Positions 7,451 through 14,976 of a stretch of DNA of 64,000 nucleotides are shown piece after piece. A program made the translations under genes and the position numbers. A model generated the notes under the pieces. That model saw only the letters and a list, made by a program, of their open reading frames with translations, did no database searches and was not told the origin of the DNA. Origin of the DNA: Clostridiales bacterium (GTDB lineage: Bacteria > Bacillota > Clostridia > Christensenellales > Borkfalkiaceae); assembly GCA_015055655.1 (NCBI GenBank), contig SVHW01000003.1, positions 1 to 64,000 on the forward strand, given 5' to 3'. Numbering within the stretch: position 1 is the stretch's first letter; each line of letters starts with the position of its first letter.

Positions 7451-8239
7451 TCAATTTTCTATCTTAAAAAAGAGTTCTTTCACGTTTTTTTCTATGCGTT
7501 TAGCAAGTTCTTCTACCGTATTTCCTTTCAATTCCGCCAAACGTTCCACCACGTACTTGACGTTCTTCGGCTCGTTGGGGAATTCCCCTCTAAAAGGCGC
7601 AGGCGTGAGGTACGGACAGTCCGTTTCCGACAAAATCCTATCGGCAGGTATGCGTTGAATACTCTCCCACACCTTTTTCGCGTTCTTGAACGTGGACGGG
7701 CCACCAAAGGAAAAATACAGCCCTAACGCCAAAAAACGCTCCGCCATTTCCGGGGAATAGGAATAGCAATGCATCAAGCCGCTATTTTGCAAAAGCGACG
7801 TATGCGCCTCCAAAATTTCCAGCGTTTCCCCCGCTGCGTCGCGGCTATGCAAAACGACGGGCAAACCCAACTCGTTAGCAAGCCTCAACTGACGAACAAA
7901 CAACTCCCTTTGCGTTTCTTTGGGGGGATTGTCCTCGAAATGGTAATCCAGCCCGATTTCCCCTACCGCTACGCATTTTTCGCGTTTACAAAGCGCCGCT
8001 ATCTCGTCCAAATCCCCCTCGCGGTATTTAGCCAACTCGCTGGGGTGAAAGCCCGCGCAAAAATACACTTCTTCGTATCTCTCCGCAAGTTCCGCCGCCT
8101 TTTTCGACGAGGCGATGTCGATCCCCGAACACACGATTTTCGTGACGCCGTGCGCACGCGCGCGTTGGAGTACGCCGTCTATGCCGCCCTTTTCGTCGAA
8201 TTCGTCGCCGGTAATATGACAATGCGCGTCGATAAACAT
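7451..8239 (-). CDS. TatD-family metal-dependent DNase
   Basis: TatD-family hydrolases are metal-dependent 3'-5' nucleases (YcfH/TatD type). The 262-residue product starts MFIDAHCHI with the HxH metal motif, and has the metal glutamate in GEIGLDYHF, VLHSRDA, and the aspartate in SETDCPYLTP. Length is typical. Its ATG is separated from the metG stop by one base, so the two are translationally coupled. This metG-tatD pair is common in Firmicutes. Confidence 0.95.
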   Translation of the reverse strand: MFIDAHCHITGDEFDEKGGIDGVLQRARAHGVTKIVCSGIDIASSKKAAELAERYEEVYFCAGFHPSELAKYREGDLDEIAALCKREKCVAVGEIGLDYHFEDNPPKETQRELFVRQLRLANELGLPVVLHSRDAAGETLEILEAHTSLLQNSGLMHCYSYSPEMAERFLALGLYFSFGGPSTFKNAKKVWESIQRIPADRILSETDCPYLTPAPFRGEFPNEPKNVKYVVERLAELKGNTVEELAKRIEKNVKELFFKIEN

Positions 8240-8240
8240 A

Positions 8241-10229
8241 TCAGCCTAAATTAGCGCCGCTTTTCAATTCGGCTTTATCGGGCACGACGAGCGAGAGCGT
8301 GCCGTCTTCGTCTTCCGCCGCCAAAATCATACCTTCCGAAAGCACGCCGCATACCGTTCTCGGCGCGAGGTTGGTGACGAACACCACCTTTTTGCCCACC
8401 ATTTCTTCAGGCGTGTAGTGCTTGGCAATCCCCGACACTACCGAACGGATTTCGTCGCCGAATTTTACCGTTTCGTGTAAGAGTTTGGAAGATTTAGGCA
8501 CTTTTTCGCAGGCGATAATTTCGCCTACGCGCAATTGCACTTTTGCAAAATCGTCAATGGTAATCGTTTCCATTTTTTCTTCGTCCTTTGCGTCTTCTTT
8601 CTTTTCCGTTTTATCTTCTTGCTTGGGTTGCGCCGCTTGCAAAGACGCAATTTGCGCGGCGCGGATTTTTTCAATTTCAGGAACGAGCGTCTTAAAATCA
8701 ATGCGCGCAAACAAAGGCGGAATCGCCGTTACCGTTACGCTGTCTTTGCCGCCAAACGTTTCGCACGCTTCCAACGTCCTGCTTTCACCGCCAAACGCCG
8801 TGAAGATTTTCGCACTCGTTTCCGGCATAAAGCTATCGAGCAAGGACGCGCCGATTTGAATCGCTTCCGCAAGGTTGTAAAGCACGTCGTTAAGACGGGC
8901 TTTTTTGCTTTCGTCTTTGGCAAGCGCCCAAGGCATCGTTTCGTCGATGTATTTATTCGCGCGTCTAAACAGCGTGAAAATTTCCGTGATGGCGTCGGCA
9001 ATACGAAGTTCGTCCGCTTTTGCGCGTACTTTTGCAGATACGCCCGATACCGTCGCTTTGAATTCTTCGTCGGGCGTTTCCTCGTTCGCCTTTTCGCTTC
9101 TTACCACCGTGCCGCCGAAATATTTGTCAATCATCGCCACCGTACGGCTGACGAGATTGCCAAGCACGTTGGCAAGGTCGGTATTAAAACGTTCTGCAAC
9201 GAGTTCCCACGTGATTTGTCCGTCGTTGTCAAAGGGCATTTCGTGGAGCACGAAATAGCGCACGGCATCCACGCCAAAAAGGCGCGCCAAATCGTCCGCG
9301 TAAATGACGTTGCCCTTTGATTTGCTCATTTTGCCGTCCCCTTGTAAAAGCCAAGGGTGCCCGAAAACTTGTTTGGGAAGCGGTTCGCCCAACGCCATAA
9401 GGAAGATAGGCCAGTAAATCGTGTGGAAACGCAAGATGTCCTTGCCGATAAGATGCAAATCGGCAGGCCAGTATTTTTTATAGTTCTCGCCGTGATTGCC
9501 GTCCGCGTCAAACCCGATACCCGTGATATAGTTGGTGAGCGCGTCCAGCCATACGTATACGACGTGACGGTTATCAAAATCCACGGGCACGCCCCACGTA
9601 AACGAAGTACGGGATACGCACAAATCTTGCAAGCCTTTCAAAAGGAAATTGTTCATCATCTCGTTTTTACGGGATACGGGCTGAATAAATTCGGGATGGG
9701 TATTGATATGCTCGATAAGTCTATCCGCGTATTTGCCCATCTTGAAGAAATACGCCTCTTCCTTGGCAGGCTTTACTTCTCTGCCGCAATCGGGGCATTT
9801 GCCGTCCACAAGTTGGCTTTCCGTCCAAAAGCTTTCGCAAGGCGTGCAGTACATACCTTCGTAATAGCCCTTGTAAATATCCCCTTGGTCGTAGAATTTT
9901 TTGAAGATTTTAGACACTTGTTTTACGTGGTCGTCATCCGTCGTACGCATAAACTTGTCGTAAGACGTGCCCACTAAATCCCAAATGCCTTTGATTTCGC
10001 CTGCGACGTCGTCCACGAAAGCTTGCGGCGTAACCCCTGCCGCCGCCGCTTTTTCTTGAATTTTTTGACCGTGTTCGTCCGTGCCCGTTTGGAAAAAGAC
10101 GTCGTAGCCTTCCTTGCGCTTGAAACGCGCAATCGCGTCCGCAAGCACCGCTTCGTACGTGTTTCCAATATGCGGTTTGCCCGACGTATAGGCAATTGCC
10201 GTCGTAATGTAATAAGGTTTTTTCGCCAT
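8241..10229 (-). CDS. metG: Methionyl-tRNA synthetase
   Basis: This enzyme charges tRNA-Met. The 662-residue class I synthetase has the signature GKPHIGNTYE (HIGH), a zinc knuckle with CTPCE and CPDCG, and KMSKSKGN. After the anticodon-binding helices comes a Lys/Glu-rich linker (~residues 540-560) and a C-terminal tRNA-binding OB fold (QLRVGEI...) like that of B. subtilis MetG. AAAGAGGTG precedes the ATG. No T-box leader is visible in the ~120 nt upstream. Confidence 0.98.
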   Translation of the reverse strand: MAKKPYYITTAIAYTSGKPHIGNTYEAVLADAIARFKRKEGYDVFFQTGTDEHGQKIQEKAAAAGVTPQAFVDDVAGEIKGIWDLVGTSYDKFMRTTDDDHVKQVSKIFKKFYDQGDIYKGYYEGMYCTPCESFWTESQLVDGKCPDCGREVKPAKEEAYFFKMGKYADRLIEHINTHPEFIQPVSRKNEMMNNFLLKGLQDLCVSRTSFTWGVPVDFDNRHVVYVWLDALTNYITGIGFDADGNHGENYKKYWPADLHLIGKDILRFHTIYWPIFLMALGEPLPKQVFGHPWLLQGDGKMSKSKGNVIYADDLARLFGVDAVRYFVLHEMPFDNDGQITWELVAERFNTDLANVLGNLVSRTVAMIDKYFGGTVVRSEKANEETPDEEFKATVSGVSAKVRAKADELRIADAITEIFTLFRRANKYIDETMPWALAKDESKKARLNDVLYNLAEAIQIGASLLDSFMPETSAKIFTAFGGESRTLEACETFGGKDSVTVTAIPPLFARIDFKTLVPEIEKIRAAQIASLQAAQPKQEDKTEKKEDAKDEEKMETITIDDFAKVQLRVGEIIACEKVPKSSKLLHETVKFGDEIRSVVSGIAKHYTPEEMVGKKVVFVTNLAPRTVCGVLSEGMILAAEDEDGTLSLVVPDKAELKSGANLG

Positions 10230-10318
10230 TGCTTTGCACCTCTTTGCTTTGTTCCACCTTATTATACTACTTTTCTATTGAAAAGTAAAACGTTTTTCGC
10301 GTATTGTTGCCCCATTTT

Positions 10319-10348
10319 GCATATTGCGCCGCCACCTCCGCATATATT
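10319..10348 (+). promoter_or_regulatory. Candidate sigma-E type sporulation promoter of spmA
   Basis: GCATATT (10319-10325) fits the B. subtilis sigma-E -35 consensus KMATATT. It is followed after 15 nt by CATATATT (10341-10348), which matches 6 of 8 positions of CATACAMT. The ATG follows 6 nt later without a Shine-Dalgarno. No good sigma-A -35 is present. Confidence 0.5.
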
Positions 10349-10354
10349 TACTTT

Positions 10355-10960
10355 ATGAATATTCTTTTTAGCTGTATCTTTTTGTTAGCCACCTTGTTTC
10401 TCCTCTTTCTCAATCCCGAAGGCTTTCTCTCCGCTTTGCTGGACGGCGCAAGCAAAAGCGGCGCTATCTGTTTGTCCTTGCTTGCCACCTACTCCGTTTG
10501 GTTGGGATTGATGAAGGTATGGGAAGACAGCGGCGTTTCACGCGGCGTTTCGCGCCTCTTAAAACCGTTGGTAAAAAGAGTATTCAAAACGGACGACGCA
10601 GAAACGTTGGACGCCGTGTCTATGAACTTATCCGTCAACCTTTTGGGCATTTCAGGCGCCGCCACCCCGTACGGCATCAAGGCGGCGCGGCTTTTGGATA
10701 CGTCGCCGCACCCAGAATACGCCTCGTCTATGTTTTTCGTGCTCAACGCCACGTCCATACAACTTATCCCCACGTCGATTATCGGCGTACGCGTAGCTAT
10801 GCACAGCGCCGCCCCTACCGATATCGTTATCCCCACCTTAATTACTACGCTCTTTTCCACCCTTTTCGCCGTCTTGCTGACAAGACTATGTATTCCGCCT
10901 AAAAAAACGAGCAAAACGGACTTTATCCCCCACGGTAAGGGGGTAACGCACAACGCATGA
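10355..10960 (+). CDS. spmA: Spore maturation protein A
   Basis: SpmA and SpmB are membrane proteins needed for spore-core dehydration in Bacillus and Clostridium. This 201-residue protein starts MNILFSCIFLLATLF and has four to five membrane segments. The conserved block NLSVNLLGISGAATPYGIKA is the gate/nucleoside-recognition-like motif of SpmA. The ATG at 10355 is the first methionine after the promoter-like sequence; upstream in-frame TTG codons give no homologous residues. It overlaps spmB by 4 nt. Confidence 0.93.
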   Translation: MNILFSCIFLLATLFLLFLNPEGFLSALLDGASKSGAICLSLLATYSVWLGLMKVWEDSGVSRGVSRLLKPLVKRVFKTDDAETLDAVSMNLSVNLLGISGAATPYGIKAARLLDTSPHPEYASSMFFVLNATSIQLIPTSIIGVRVAMHSAAPTDIVIPTLITTLFSTLFAVLLTRLCIPPKKTSKTDFIPHGKGVTHNA

Positions 10961-11469
10961 AAGTCCTTTCCCTGATAATTCCGCTGATTTTTCTATCTTC
11001 TTTTCTCTTCGCCCTCGTTAGAAAAGTAAAAGTTTACGACAGTTTCACCGAGGGCGTGAAAGGCGCAATTCCGTTAATCGTTTCCCTCTTTCCCTATATC
11101 GCCGCCGTCACTATGCTGACGAAACTGCTGGACGTAAGCGGGCTCTCTGCAAAAATAACCGCGTGGTTATCCCCCGTTTTTCAGCGTTTGGGTATCCCCG
11201 GCGAAATTGCGCCACTCGTGTTTATGAAACCGCTTTCAGGCAGCGGTTCTATTGCCGTTTTGACGGATATTTTGGAAAACTACGGCGTGGACAGTTACGC
11301 CGCACGTTGCGCCTGCGTAGCGTACGGCTCGTCCGAAACGATTTTTTATATCGGCGCAGTATATTTCGCGTCTTTGCAACGAAAAAAATTAACAACCGCG
11401 CTTATCATTTCCCTGCTTTCTTATCTACTGTCCGTCGTTTTATGCTGTTTCCTTTGTCGTATTATGTGA
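10957..11469 (+). CDS. spmB: Spore maturation protein B
   Basis: This 170-residue integral membrane partner of SpmA has the family features VSLFPYIAAVTML, FMKPLSGSGS and a final membrane segment. The ATGA overlap with spmA implies translational coupling. The dacB gene that accompanies spmAB in B. subtilis is absent here. Confidence 0.93.
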   Translation: MKVLSLIIPLIFLSSFLFALVRKVKVYDSFTEGVKGAIPLIVSLFPYIAAVTMLTKLLDVSGLSAKITAWLSPVFQRLGIPGEIAPLVFMKPLSGSGSIAVLTDILENYGVDSYAARCACVAYGSSETIFYIGAVYFASLQRKKLTTALIISLLSYLLSVVLCCFLCRIM

Positions 11470-11574
11470 TTTTTTTGCAAAATAACATTATTCGCGCTGA
11501 AAAATGCAACAAATTATCAAATTATGCGAGGTAGGATTACTTTTTTATTTATAAAAAATTATCGACTTTTTTCC

Positions 11575-11603
11575 TTTACTTTTTTGCCGCCGCGTGATAG
11601 AAT
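11575..11603 (+). promoter_or_regulatory. Promoter of a candidate small RNA
   Basis: TTTACT (11575-11580), a 17-nt spacer and TAGAAT (11598-11603), facing a terminator about 90 nt downstream with no coding frame between. Confidence 0.5.
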
Positions 11604-11609
11604 ATATTT

Positions 11610-11711
11610 GTAAATCGGTCCTATAAACCGACGTAAAAAAGCTCATCATTTTCCCCCTTATCATATAGGTAACGGCCTTGATATCGCAAGATACCAAGGC
11701 CGTTATCTTTT
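11610..11711 (+). ncRNA. Candidate ~100-nt small RNA
   Basis: Between the promoter above and a strong terminator is about 60 nt without a ribosome site or credible frame. It contains a small stem TCGGT-CCTATAA-ACCGA, a single-stranded pyrimidine-rich stretch (TTTTCCCCCTTAT), and then the terminator stem AACGGCCTTG/CAAGGCCGTT (11671-11704) followed by ATCTTTTT. That layout suits a base-pairing regulatory RNA. It could instead be only the read-through end of spmAB. Confidence 0.4.
11671..11711 (+). terminator. Terminator between spmB/sRNA and glmM
   Basis: A 10-bp stem AACGGCCTTG/CAAGGCCGTT with a ~14-nt loop, then ATCTTTTT on the plus strand. The opposite strand has no T-run, so it serves plus-strand transcription. 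Confidence 0.8.
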
Positions 11712-11743
11712 TATCCTTTTCGTTGGCATTTTTATTGGAATTT

Positions 11744-13114
11744 TTATCCGTCGCCCCTTTCTTTATCGGCAATCACTTTGGCGATTTCCTTCACCCACTT
11801 TTGACAAATTTCCGCGCTCTCCGCTTCCACCATTATGCGAATCACCGATTCCGTACCCGATTCCCGCACCAATACTCTGCCACTATCTCCCAGCGCTGTT
11901 GCCGCCCCTTCCACCACCGCGCGGACGTCTTTATCCGCGCGGATTTTTTCTTTGTCTGCAACGCGAACGTTTTGCAATACCTGCGGATATACTTGCATCG
12001 GCGCAACCAACTGCGATAACGCGCTCTTTTTCTCTATCATTGCTTGCATAACCTTTAAACTGGTCAAAATCCCGTCGCCCGTCGTGGCGTATTTGGAAAA
12101 AATAATATGCCCCGATTGTTCTCCCCCAATAGAAAAGCCGCCGCTTGACATACGCTCGTACACGTATTTATCCCCTACGGGCGTTTTTTCATAGCGTATC
12201 CCTAACTCGTCAAAAGCTTTATACAACCCGAAATTCGACATTACCGTCGTCACCACGGTGTTGTGCAATAATTTTCCACGCTCGTATAAATATCTCCCGT
12301 ACAAATACAAAATTTGGTCGCCGTCCACAAGCCGACCGGTTTCGTCCACGCAAAGACATCTATCCGCATCCCCGTCGTAGGCAAACCCGATATCTAAACC
12401 CCGTTCCTTAACGAAATTTTGTAAATGCTCGATATGCGTAGAACCAACGCCTGCGTTGACGTTCGTTCCGTTGGGGCTTGCGCCCGTCAAATACGTCGTT
12501 GCTCCCAGCGCGTCAAACACCGTTTTCGCAATATGCCAAGCGCTGCCGTTGGCGCAGTCCAACCCGACTTTTATCCCCTTAAAACTATGCGCGCCAAGCG
12601 AAATTAAATACCCCACGTATCTGTTTCGCCCTGCCACGTAATCTACCGCCACGCCTATCTTATCCCCCGTAACGTACGGCGTTTGGGGCGTTTTCCCCTC
12701 CCTTTCCGCCATTTCGTCAAGGTATTTTTCCAGCGTTGCAATCGTCGTTTCATCCATTTTTTCGCCGTTGCCGTTGAAGAGTTTTATCCCGTTATCTTGA
12801 AAGGAATTATGGCTGGCGGAAATCATTATCCCTGCGTCAAAACCGTCCGTCTTCGTCACGTACGCCACCGACGGCGTCGTCGTTACGTGCAACAAATACG
12901 CGTCCGCGCCCGACGCCGTTAATCCGCCCACCAACGCGTATTCTAACATATATCCTGAAAGGCGCGTGTCTTTCCCGATAACCACTCTTGCGTGCTCGCC
13001 TTTTTCCCTCCGCAAATAACAGCCCAAAAAACGACCGATATGAAATGCGTGCTCCGCCGTCAAATCCACGTTCGCCTCGCCGCGAAACCCGTCCGTACCG
13101 AAATATTTCCCCAT
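11744..13114 (-). CDS. glmM: Phosphoglucosamine mutase
   Basis: GlmM converts glucosamine-6-phosphate to glucosamine-1-phosphate for UDP-GlcNAc and peptidoglycan synthesis. The 456-residue product starts MGKYFGTDGFRG. It carries the phospho-serine loop ISASHNS (~residue 101), the metal loop DGDADR and the substrate loop GGEQSGH. The start is fixed by family alignment. It lies 7 nt after the stop of the acyltransferase gene, so the two are co-transcribed. Confidence 0.97.
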   Translation of the reverse strand: MGKYFGTDGFRGEANVDLTAEHAFHIGRFLGCYLRREKGEHARVVIGKDTRLSGYMLEYALVGGLTASGADAYLLHVTTTPSVAYVTKTDGFDAGIMISASHNSFQDNGIKLFNGNGEKMDETTIATLEKYLDEMAEREGKTPQTPYVTGDKIGVAVDYVAGRNRYVGYLISLGAHSFKGIKVGLDCANGSAWHIAKTVFDALGATTYLTGASPNGTNVNAGVGSTHIEHLQNFVKERGLDIGFAYDGDADRCLCVDETGRLVDGDQILYLYGRYLYERGKLLHNTVVTTVMSNFGLYKAFDELGIRYEKTPVGDKYVYERMSSGGFSIGGEQSGHIIFSKYATTGDGILTSLKVMQAMIEKKSALSQLVAPMQVYPQVLQNVRVADKEKIRADKDVRAVVEGAATALGDSGRVLVRESGTESVIRIMVEAESAEICQKWVKEIAKVIADKERGDG

Positions 13115-13121
13115 CTCTACC

Positions 13122-13781
13122 CTACCTTTTATCAACGATTACGTTTTGCTTTTTATAAATACTGTCGGGCGGCACTACGCCACGCACGCAAGACAACGGA
13201 TATACGTTGCTGTTTTTGCCTATCACGGCGCCGGGGTTTAACACGCTGTTACAACCCACTTCCGCAAAATCCCCCAAAAACGCGCCCACCTTCTTTAAGC
13301 CCGTTGCTATGCTTTTGTCGCCGCCTTGCACGTATACACAGCTTTTTTCCGCCTTTACGTTGGACGTTATCGCCCCTGCCCCCATATGCGCTTTATATCC
13401 CAAAACGCTGTCCCCGACGTAATTGTAATGCGGCGCTTGCGCGCCGTCAAAAAGTATCGCGTTTTTTATTTCCGTGGAATTTCCAACGACGCACCCCTCT
13501 CCCACCAGCGCGCTTCCACGTATCAACGCTCCGTGTCGAATCTCCGTTTCTGCGCCAATAACGCACGGCGCGTTGATTTGCGCCGTAGGCGCAATTCTCG
13601 CGCTTTTATGCGCCCATACGCCGTCTCGTAAACGAACGTATTCCGTTCCTTCCAAACGTTCTCCCAAAGCGATAATAAACTCTTTCAACGTAGGCAACGC
13701 CTGCCAAGGATAAACGTACTGTGCAAGATATTCCTTTGCCTGTGTATGTGATAAATCGAATAAATCGGTTATTCCGTACAT
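13122..13781 (-). CDS. GlmU-like left-handed beta-helix acyltransferase without the uridylyltransferase domain
   Basis: This 219-residue protein has hexapeptide repeats (about residues 60-205) like the acetyltransferase half of GlmU. The motif PHYNYVGDSVLGYKAHMGAG resembles the GlmU active site, with a His in the catalytic position. There is no N-terminal nucleotidyltransferase motif; the first 50 residues are a helical cap. Being coupled to glmM, it plausibly acetylates GlcN-1-P in the same pathway, with a separate uridylyltransferase elsewhere. That is inference; similar proteins are often annotated loosely as nucleotidyltransferase or acyltransferase. GGAGGTG fixes the start MYGITDLF. Confidence 0.75.
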   Translation of the reverse strand: MYGITDLFDLSHTQAKEYLAQYVYPWQALPTLKEFIIALGERLEGTEYVRLRDGVWAHKSARIAPTAQINAPCVIGAETEIRHGALIRGSALVGEGCVVGNSTEIKNAILFDGAQAPHYNYVGDSVLGYKAHMGAGAITSNVKAEKSCVYVQGGDKSIATGLKKVGAFLGDFAEVGCNSVLNPGAVIGKNSNVYPLSCVRGVVPPDSIYKKQNVIVDKR

Positions 13782-13863
13782 ACGCACCTCCGCACTTTCA
13801 TTATATTCAACATTGTCGGCGTTTGCACAAGCGTTTATACCCACCCACGCATTTTATCAATAG

Positions 13864-13920
13864 AAAAAACGGCGACATCCCTTTGGGATATCGCCGTTTT
13901 TGGTACGGTCGACAGGAATT
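13864..13920. repeat. Direct repeat, copy 1: terminator hairpin plus tRNA 3'-end
   Basis: These 57 nt recur exactly 200 nt away at 14064-14120 with one mismatch (A13905 versus G14105). Each copy has the hairpin GGCGACATCCC-TTT-GGGATATCGCC flanked by A- and T-runs, then the 3' end of tRNA-Leu (acceptor strand and part of the T arm). Copy 1 has no tRNA body, so it is a detached tRNA end. Confidence 0.85.
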
Positions 13921-14063
13921 TCACCTTTGGCGGTGCGCCCCACTCCGCCATTATTAACGGCGGACTTTGCCGTCAAGTTTCGCGGTTTACGTTCGCTTCA
14001 TCGGCAAAGCGTTTTGCTCCCGCAAAACGGCTCCACCCTCAATTCCCGTCGAGTTTTCTGCAT
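13921..14063. other. Spacer between the two terminator/tRNA-end repeats
   Basis: No gene is seen. The stretch contains small hairpins, such as GTTTTGC-TCCC-GCAAAAC at 14011-14028 and CCGCCATTATTAACGGCGG near 13945. Near 14040-14055 there is a sequence similar to the T arm in the opposite orientation. It looks like rearranged tRNA-flanking DNA. Confidence 0.5.
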
Positions 14064-14120
14064 AAAAAACGGCGACATCCCTTTGGGATATCGCCGTTTT
14101 TGGTGCGGTCGACAGGAATT
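14064..14120. repeat. Direct repeat, copy 2: terminator of tRNA-Leu plus the genuine tRNA 3'-end
   Basis: This is the functional copy. The hairpin (14066-14100) is the rho-independent terminator of the minus-strand tRNA gene, and the rest is the tRNA's own 3' part. Confidence 0.85.
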
Positions 14121-14185
14121 GAACCTGCATGGAGTTACCCACAAGATCCTTAGTCTTGCGCGTCTGCCAGTTCCGCCACGACCGC
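14101..14185 (-). tRNA. tRNA-Leu, anticodon AAG
   Basis: This is an 85-nt class II tRNA with encoded CCA (14101-14103). The acceptor stem GCGGTCG pairs with CGACCGC, the D arm has TGGCGGAACTGGCAGA, the anticodon stem-loop is AAGA-CTAAGGA-TCTT (anticodon AAG), a long variable arm typical of leucine follows, and the T arm is GGTTCAATTCC. It has a perfect promoter and a terminator, so it is an independent unit. Confidence 0.95.
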
Positions 14186-14198
14186 ATTAACGTCCTTA

Positions 14199-14227
14199 AT
14201 TATATCTTAACCAATGACGTTTGTCAA
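14199..14227 (-). promoter_or_regulatory. Consensus promoter of tRNA-Leu
   Basis: On the minus strand, TTGACA (14222-14227), a 17-nt spacer and TATAAT (14199-14204), ending 13 nt before the tRNA 5' end. Confidence 0.85.
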
Positions 14228-14364
14228 CTCATTTTATCGTTGTTTTTCAAAAAAATTAAATTATTTTTTCTTTTGTCTGCCATTATCAATTTTTTCTACT
14301 TTTTTCACTTTTTTCGTATATTTTCCTTATCCCGTCGCAAATTATTTGTAATTGGAGGATTTTT

Positions 14365-14910
14365 ATGAAAGCAACCGGTATTGTTAGAAGAATTGACGAA
14401 CTCGGTAGAGTGGTTATTCCCAAAGAAATTAGACGCACGTTACGCATCAAAGAAGGCGACCCTTTGGAAATTTTTACCGAACGCGACGAATTGATGTTAA
14501 AAAAGTATTCCCCTATCGCTACGTTAGAACGGTTTAGCAAAGCCACCGCGCGGTCTTTAAACGATTTAAGCGGTAAACTTGCCGTAATTTGCGATACGGA
14601 CGGCGTTTTACACGCCTTTGGCGAAGGTAAAAAGGATTTTGACGGAAAGGGCCTTTCTGCGGATATGGATAAAATTTTGAAAGAACGGCGCAGTTATATC
14701 GCCAACGTCGCTGACGGCGGTGACGTAATTCCGCTGACGAATACCCGCGAAGAAGGTATCACCGCGCAGGTTATCGTGCCTATCGTATCCGGCGGGGATT
14801 GTCTTGGCGCCGTCGCCGTACTCTCTAAGGAAAGCGGCGCGAAAATGGACGGGGCAGATATGAATTTAGCCCGTTTAACCGCGGATATTTTGGCAAATCA
14901 GTTTGAATAA
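14365..14910 (+). CDS. spoVT: Stage V sporulation transcription factor SpoVT
   Basis: SpoVT is an AbrB-like regulator that controls forespore genes. The 181-residue product starts MKATGIVRRIDELGRVVIPKE, the swapped-hairpin AbrB DNA-binding domain (1-50). A linker and a C-terminal GAF-like domain (55-178, with VIVPIVSGGDCLGAVAV) follow. That two-domain length separates SpoVT from short AbrB proteins. TTGGAGG gives a clear start. It is monocistronic, with a terminator right after. A forespore sigma-G promoter was looked for but not convincingly seen. Confidence 0.93.
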   Translation: MKATGIVRRIDELGRVVIPKEIRRTLRIKEGDPLEIFTERDELMLKKYSPIATLERFSKATARSLNDLSGKLAVICDTDGVLHAFGEGKKDFDGKGLSADMDKILKERRSYIANVADGGDVIPLTNTREEGITAQVIVPIVSGGDCLGAVAVLSKESGAKMDGADMNLARLTADILANQFE

Positions 14911-14930
14911 ATATCGTTATCAAAAAAAAG

Positions 14931-14957
14931 AAAAAGCGGACGTTTCGTCCGCTTTTT
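14931..14957. terminator. Bidirectional terminator between spoVT and the CvpA-like gene
   Basis: AAAAAGCGGACG-TTT-CGTCCGCTTTTT is a perfect stem with A- and T-runs on both sides, between convergent genes. Confidence 0.9.
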
Positions 14958-14976
14958 TATCTTTTTCGTGAGCGCG

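Noticed and set aside
7064-7726. 220-codon plus-strand frame of Leu/Val-rich sequence
   Set aside because: It is the complement of the Asn/Gln-rich part of the radical SAM gene and of tatD; it has no ribosome site, and its composition is explained by the repeat.
8535-9320. 261-codon plus-strand frame opposite metG
   Set aside because: Antisense shadow with Arg/Phe-rich composition and no start signals.
11545-11772. 75-codon minus-strand frame downstream of glmM
   Set aside because: It has no ribosome site, overlaps the glmM 3' end and terminator, and has Lys/Asn-rich AT-driven composition.
13900-14190. Plus-strand 96-codon frame over the tRNA-Leu region
   Set aside because: It reads the antisense of tRNA-Leu and its duplicated end; such frames are well-known spurious calls.
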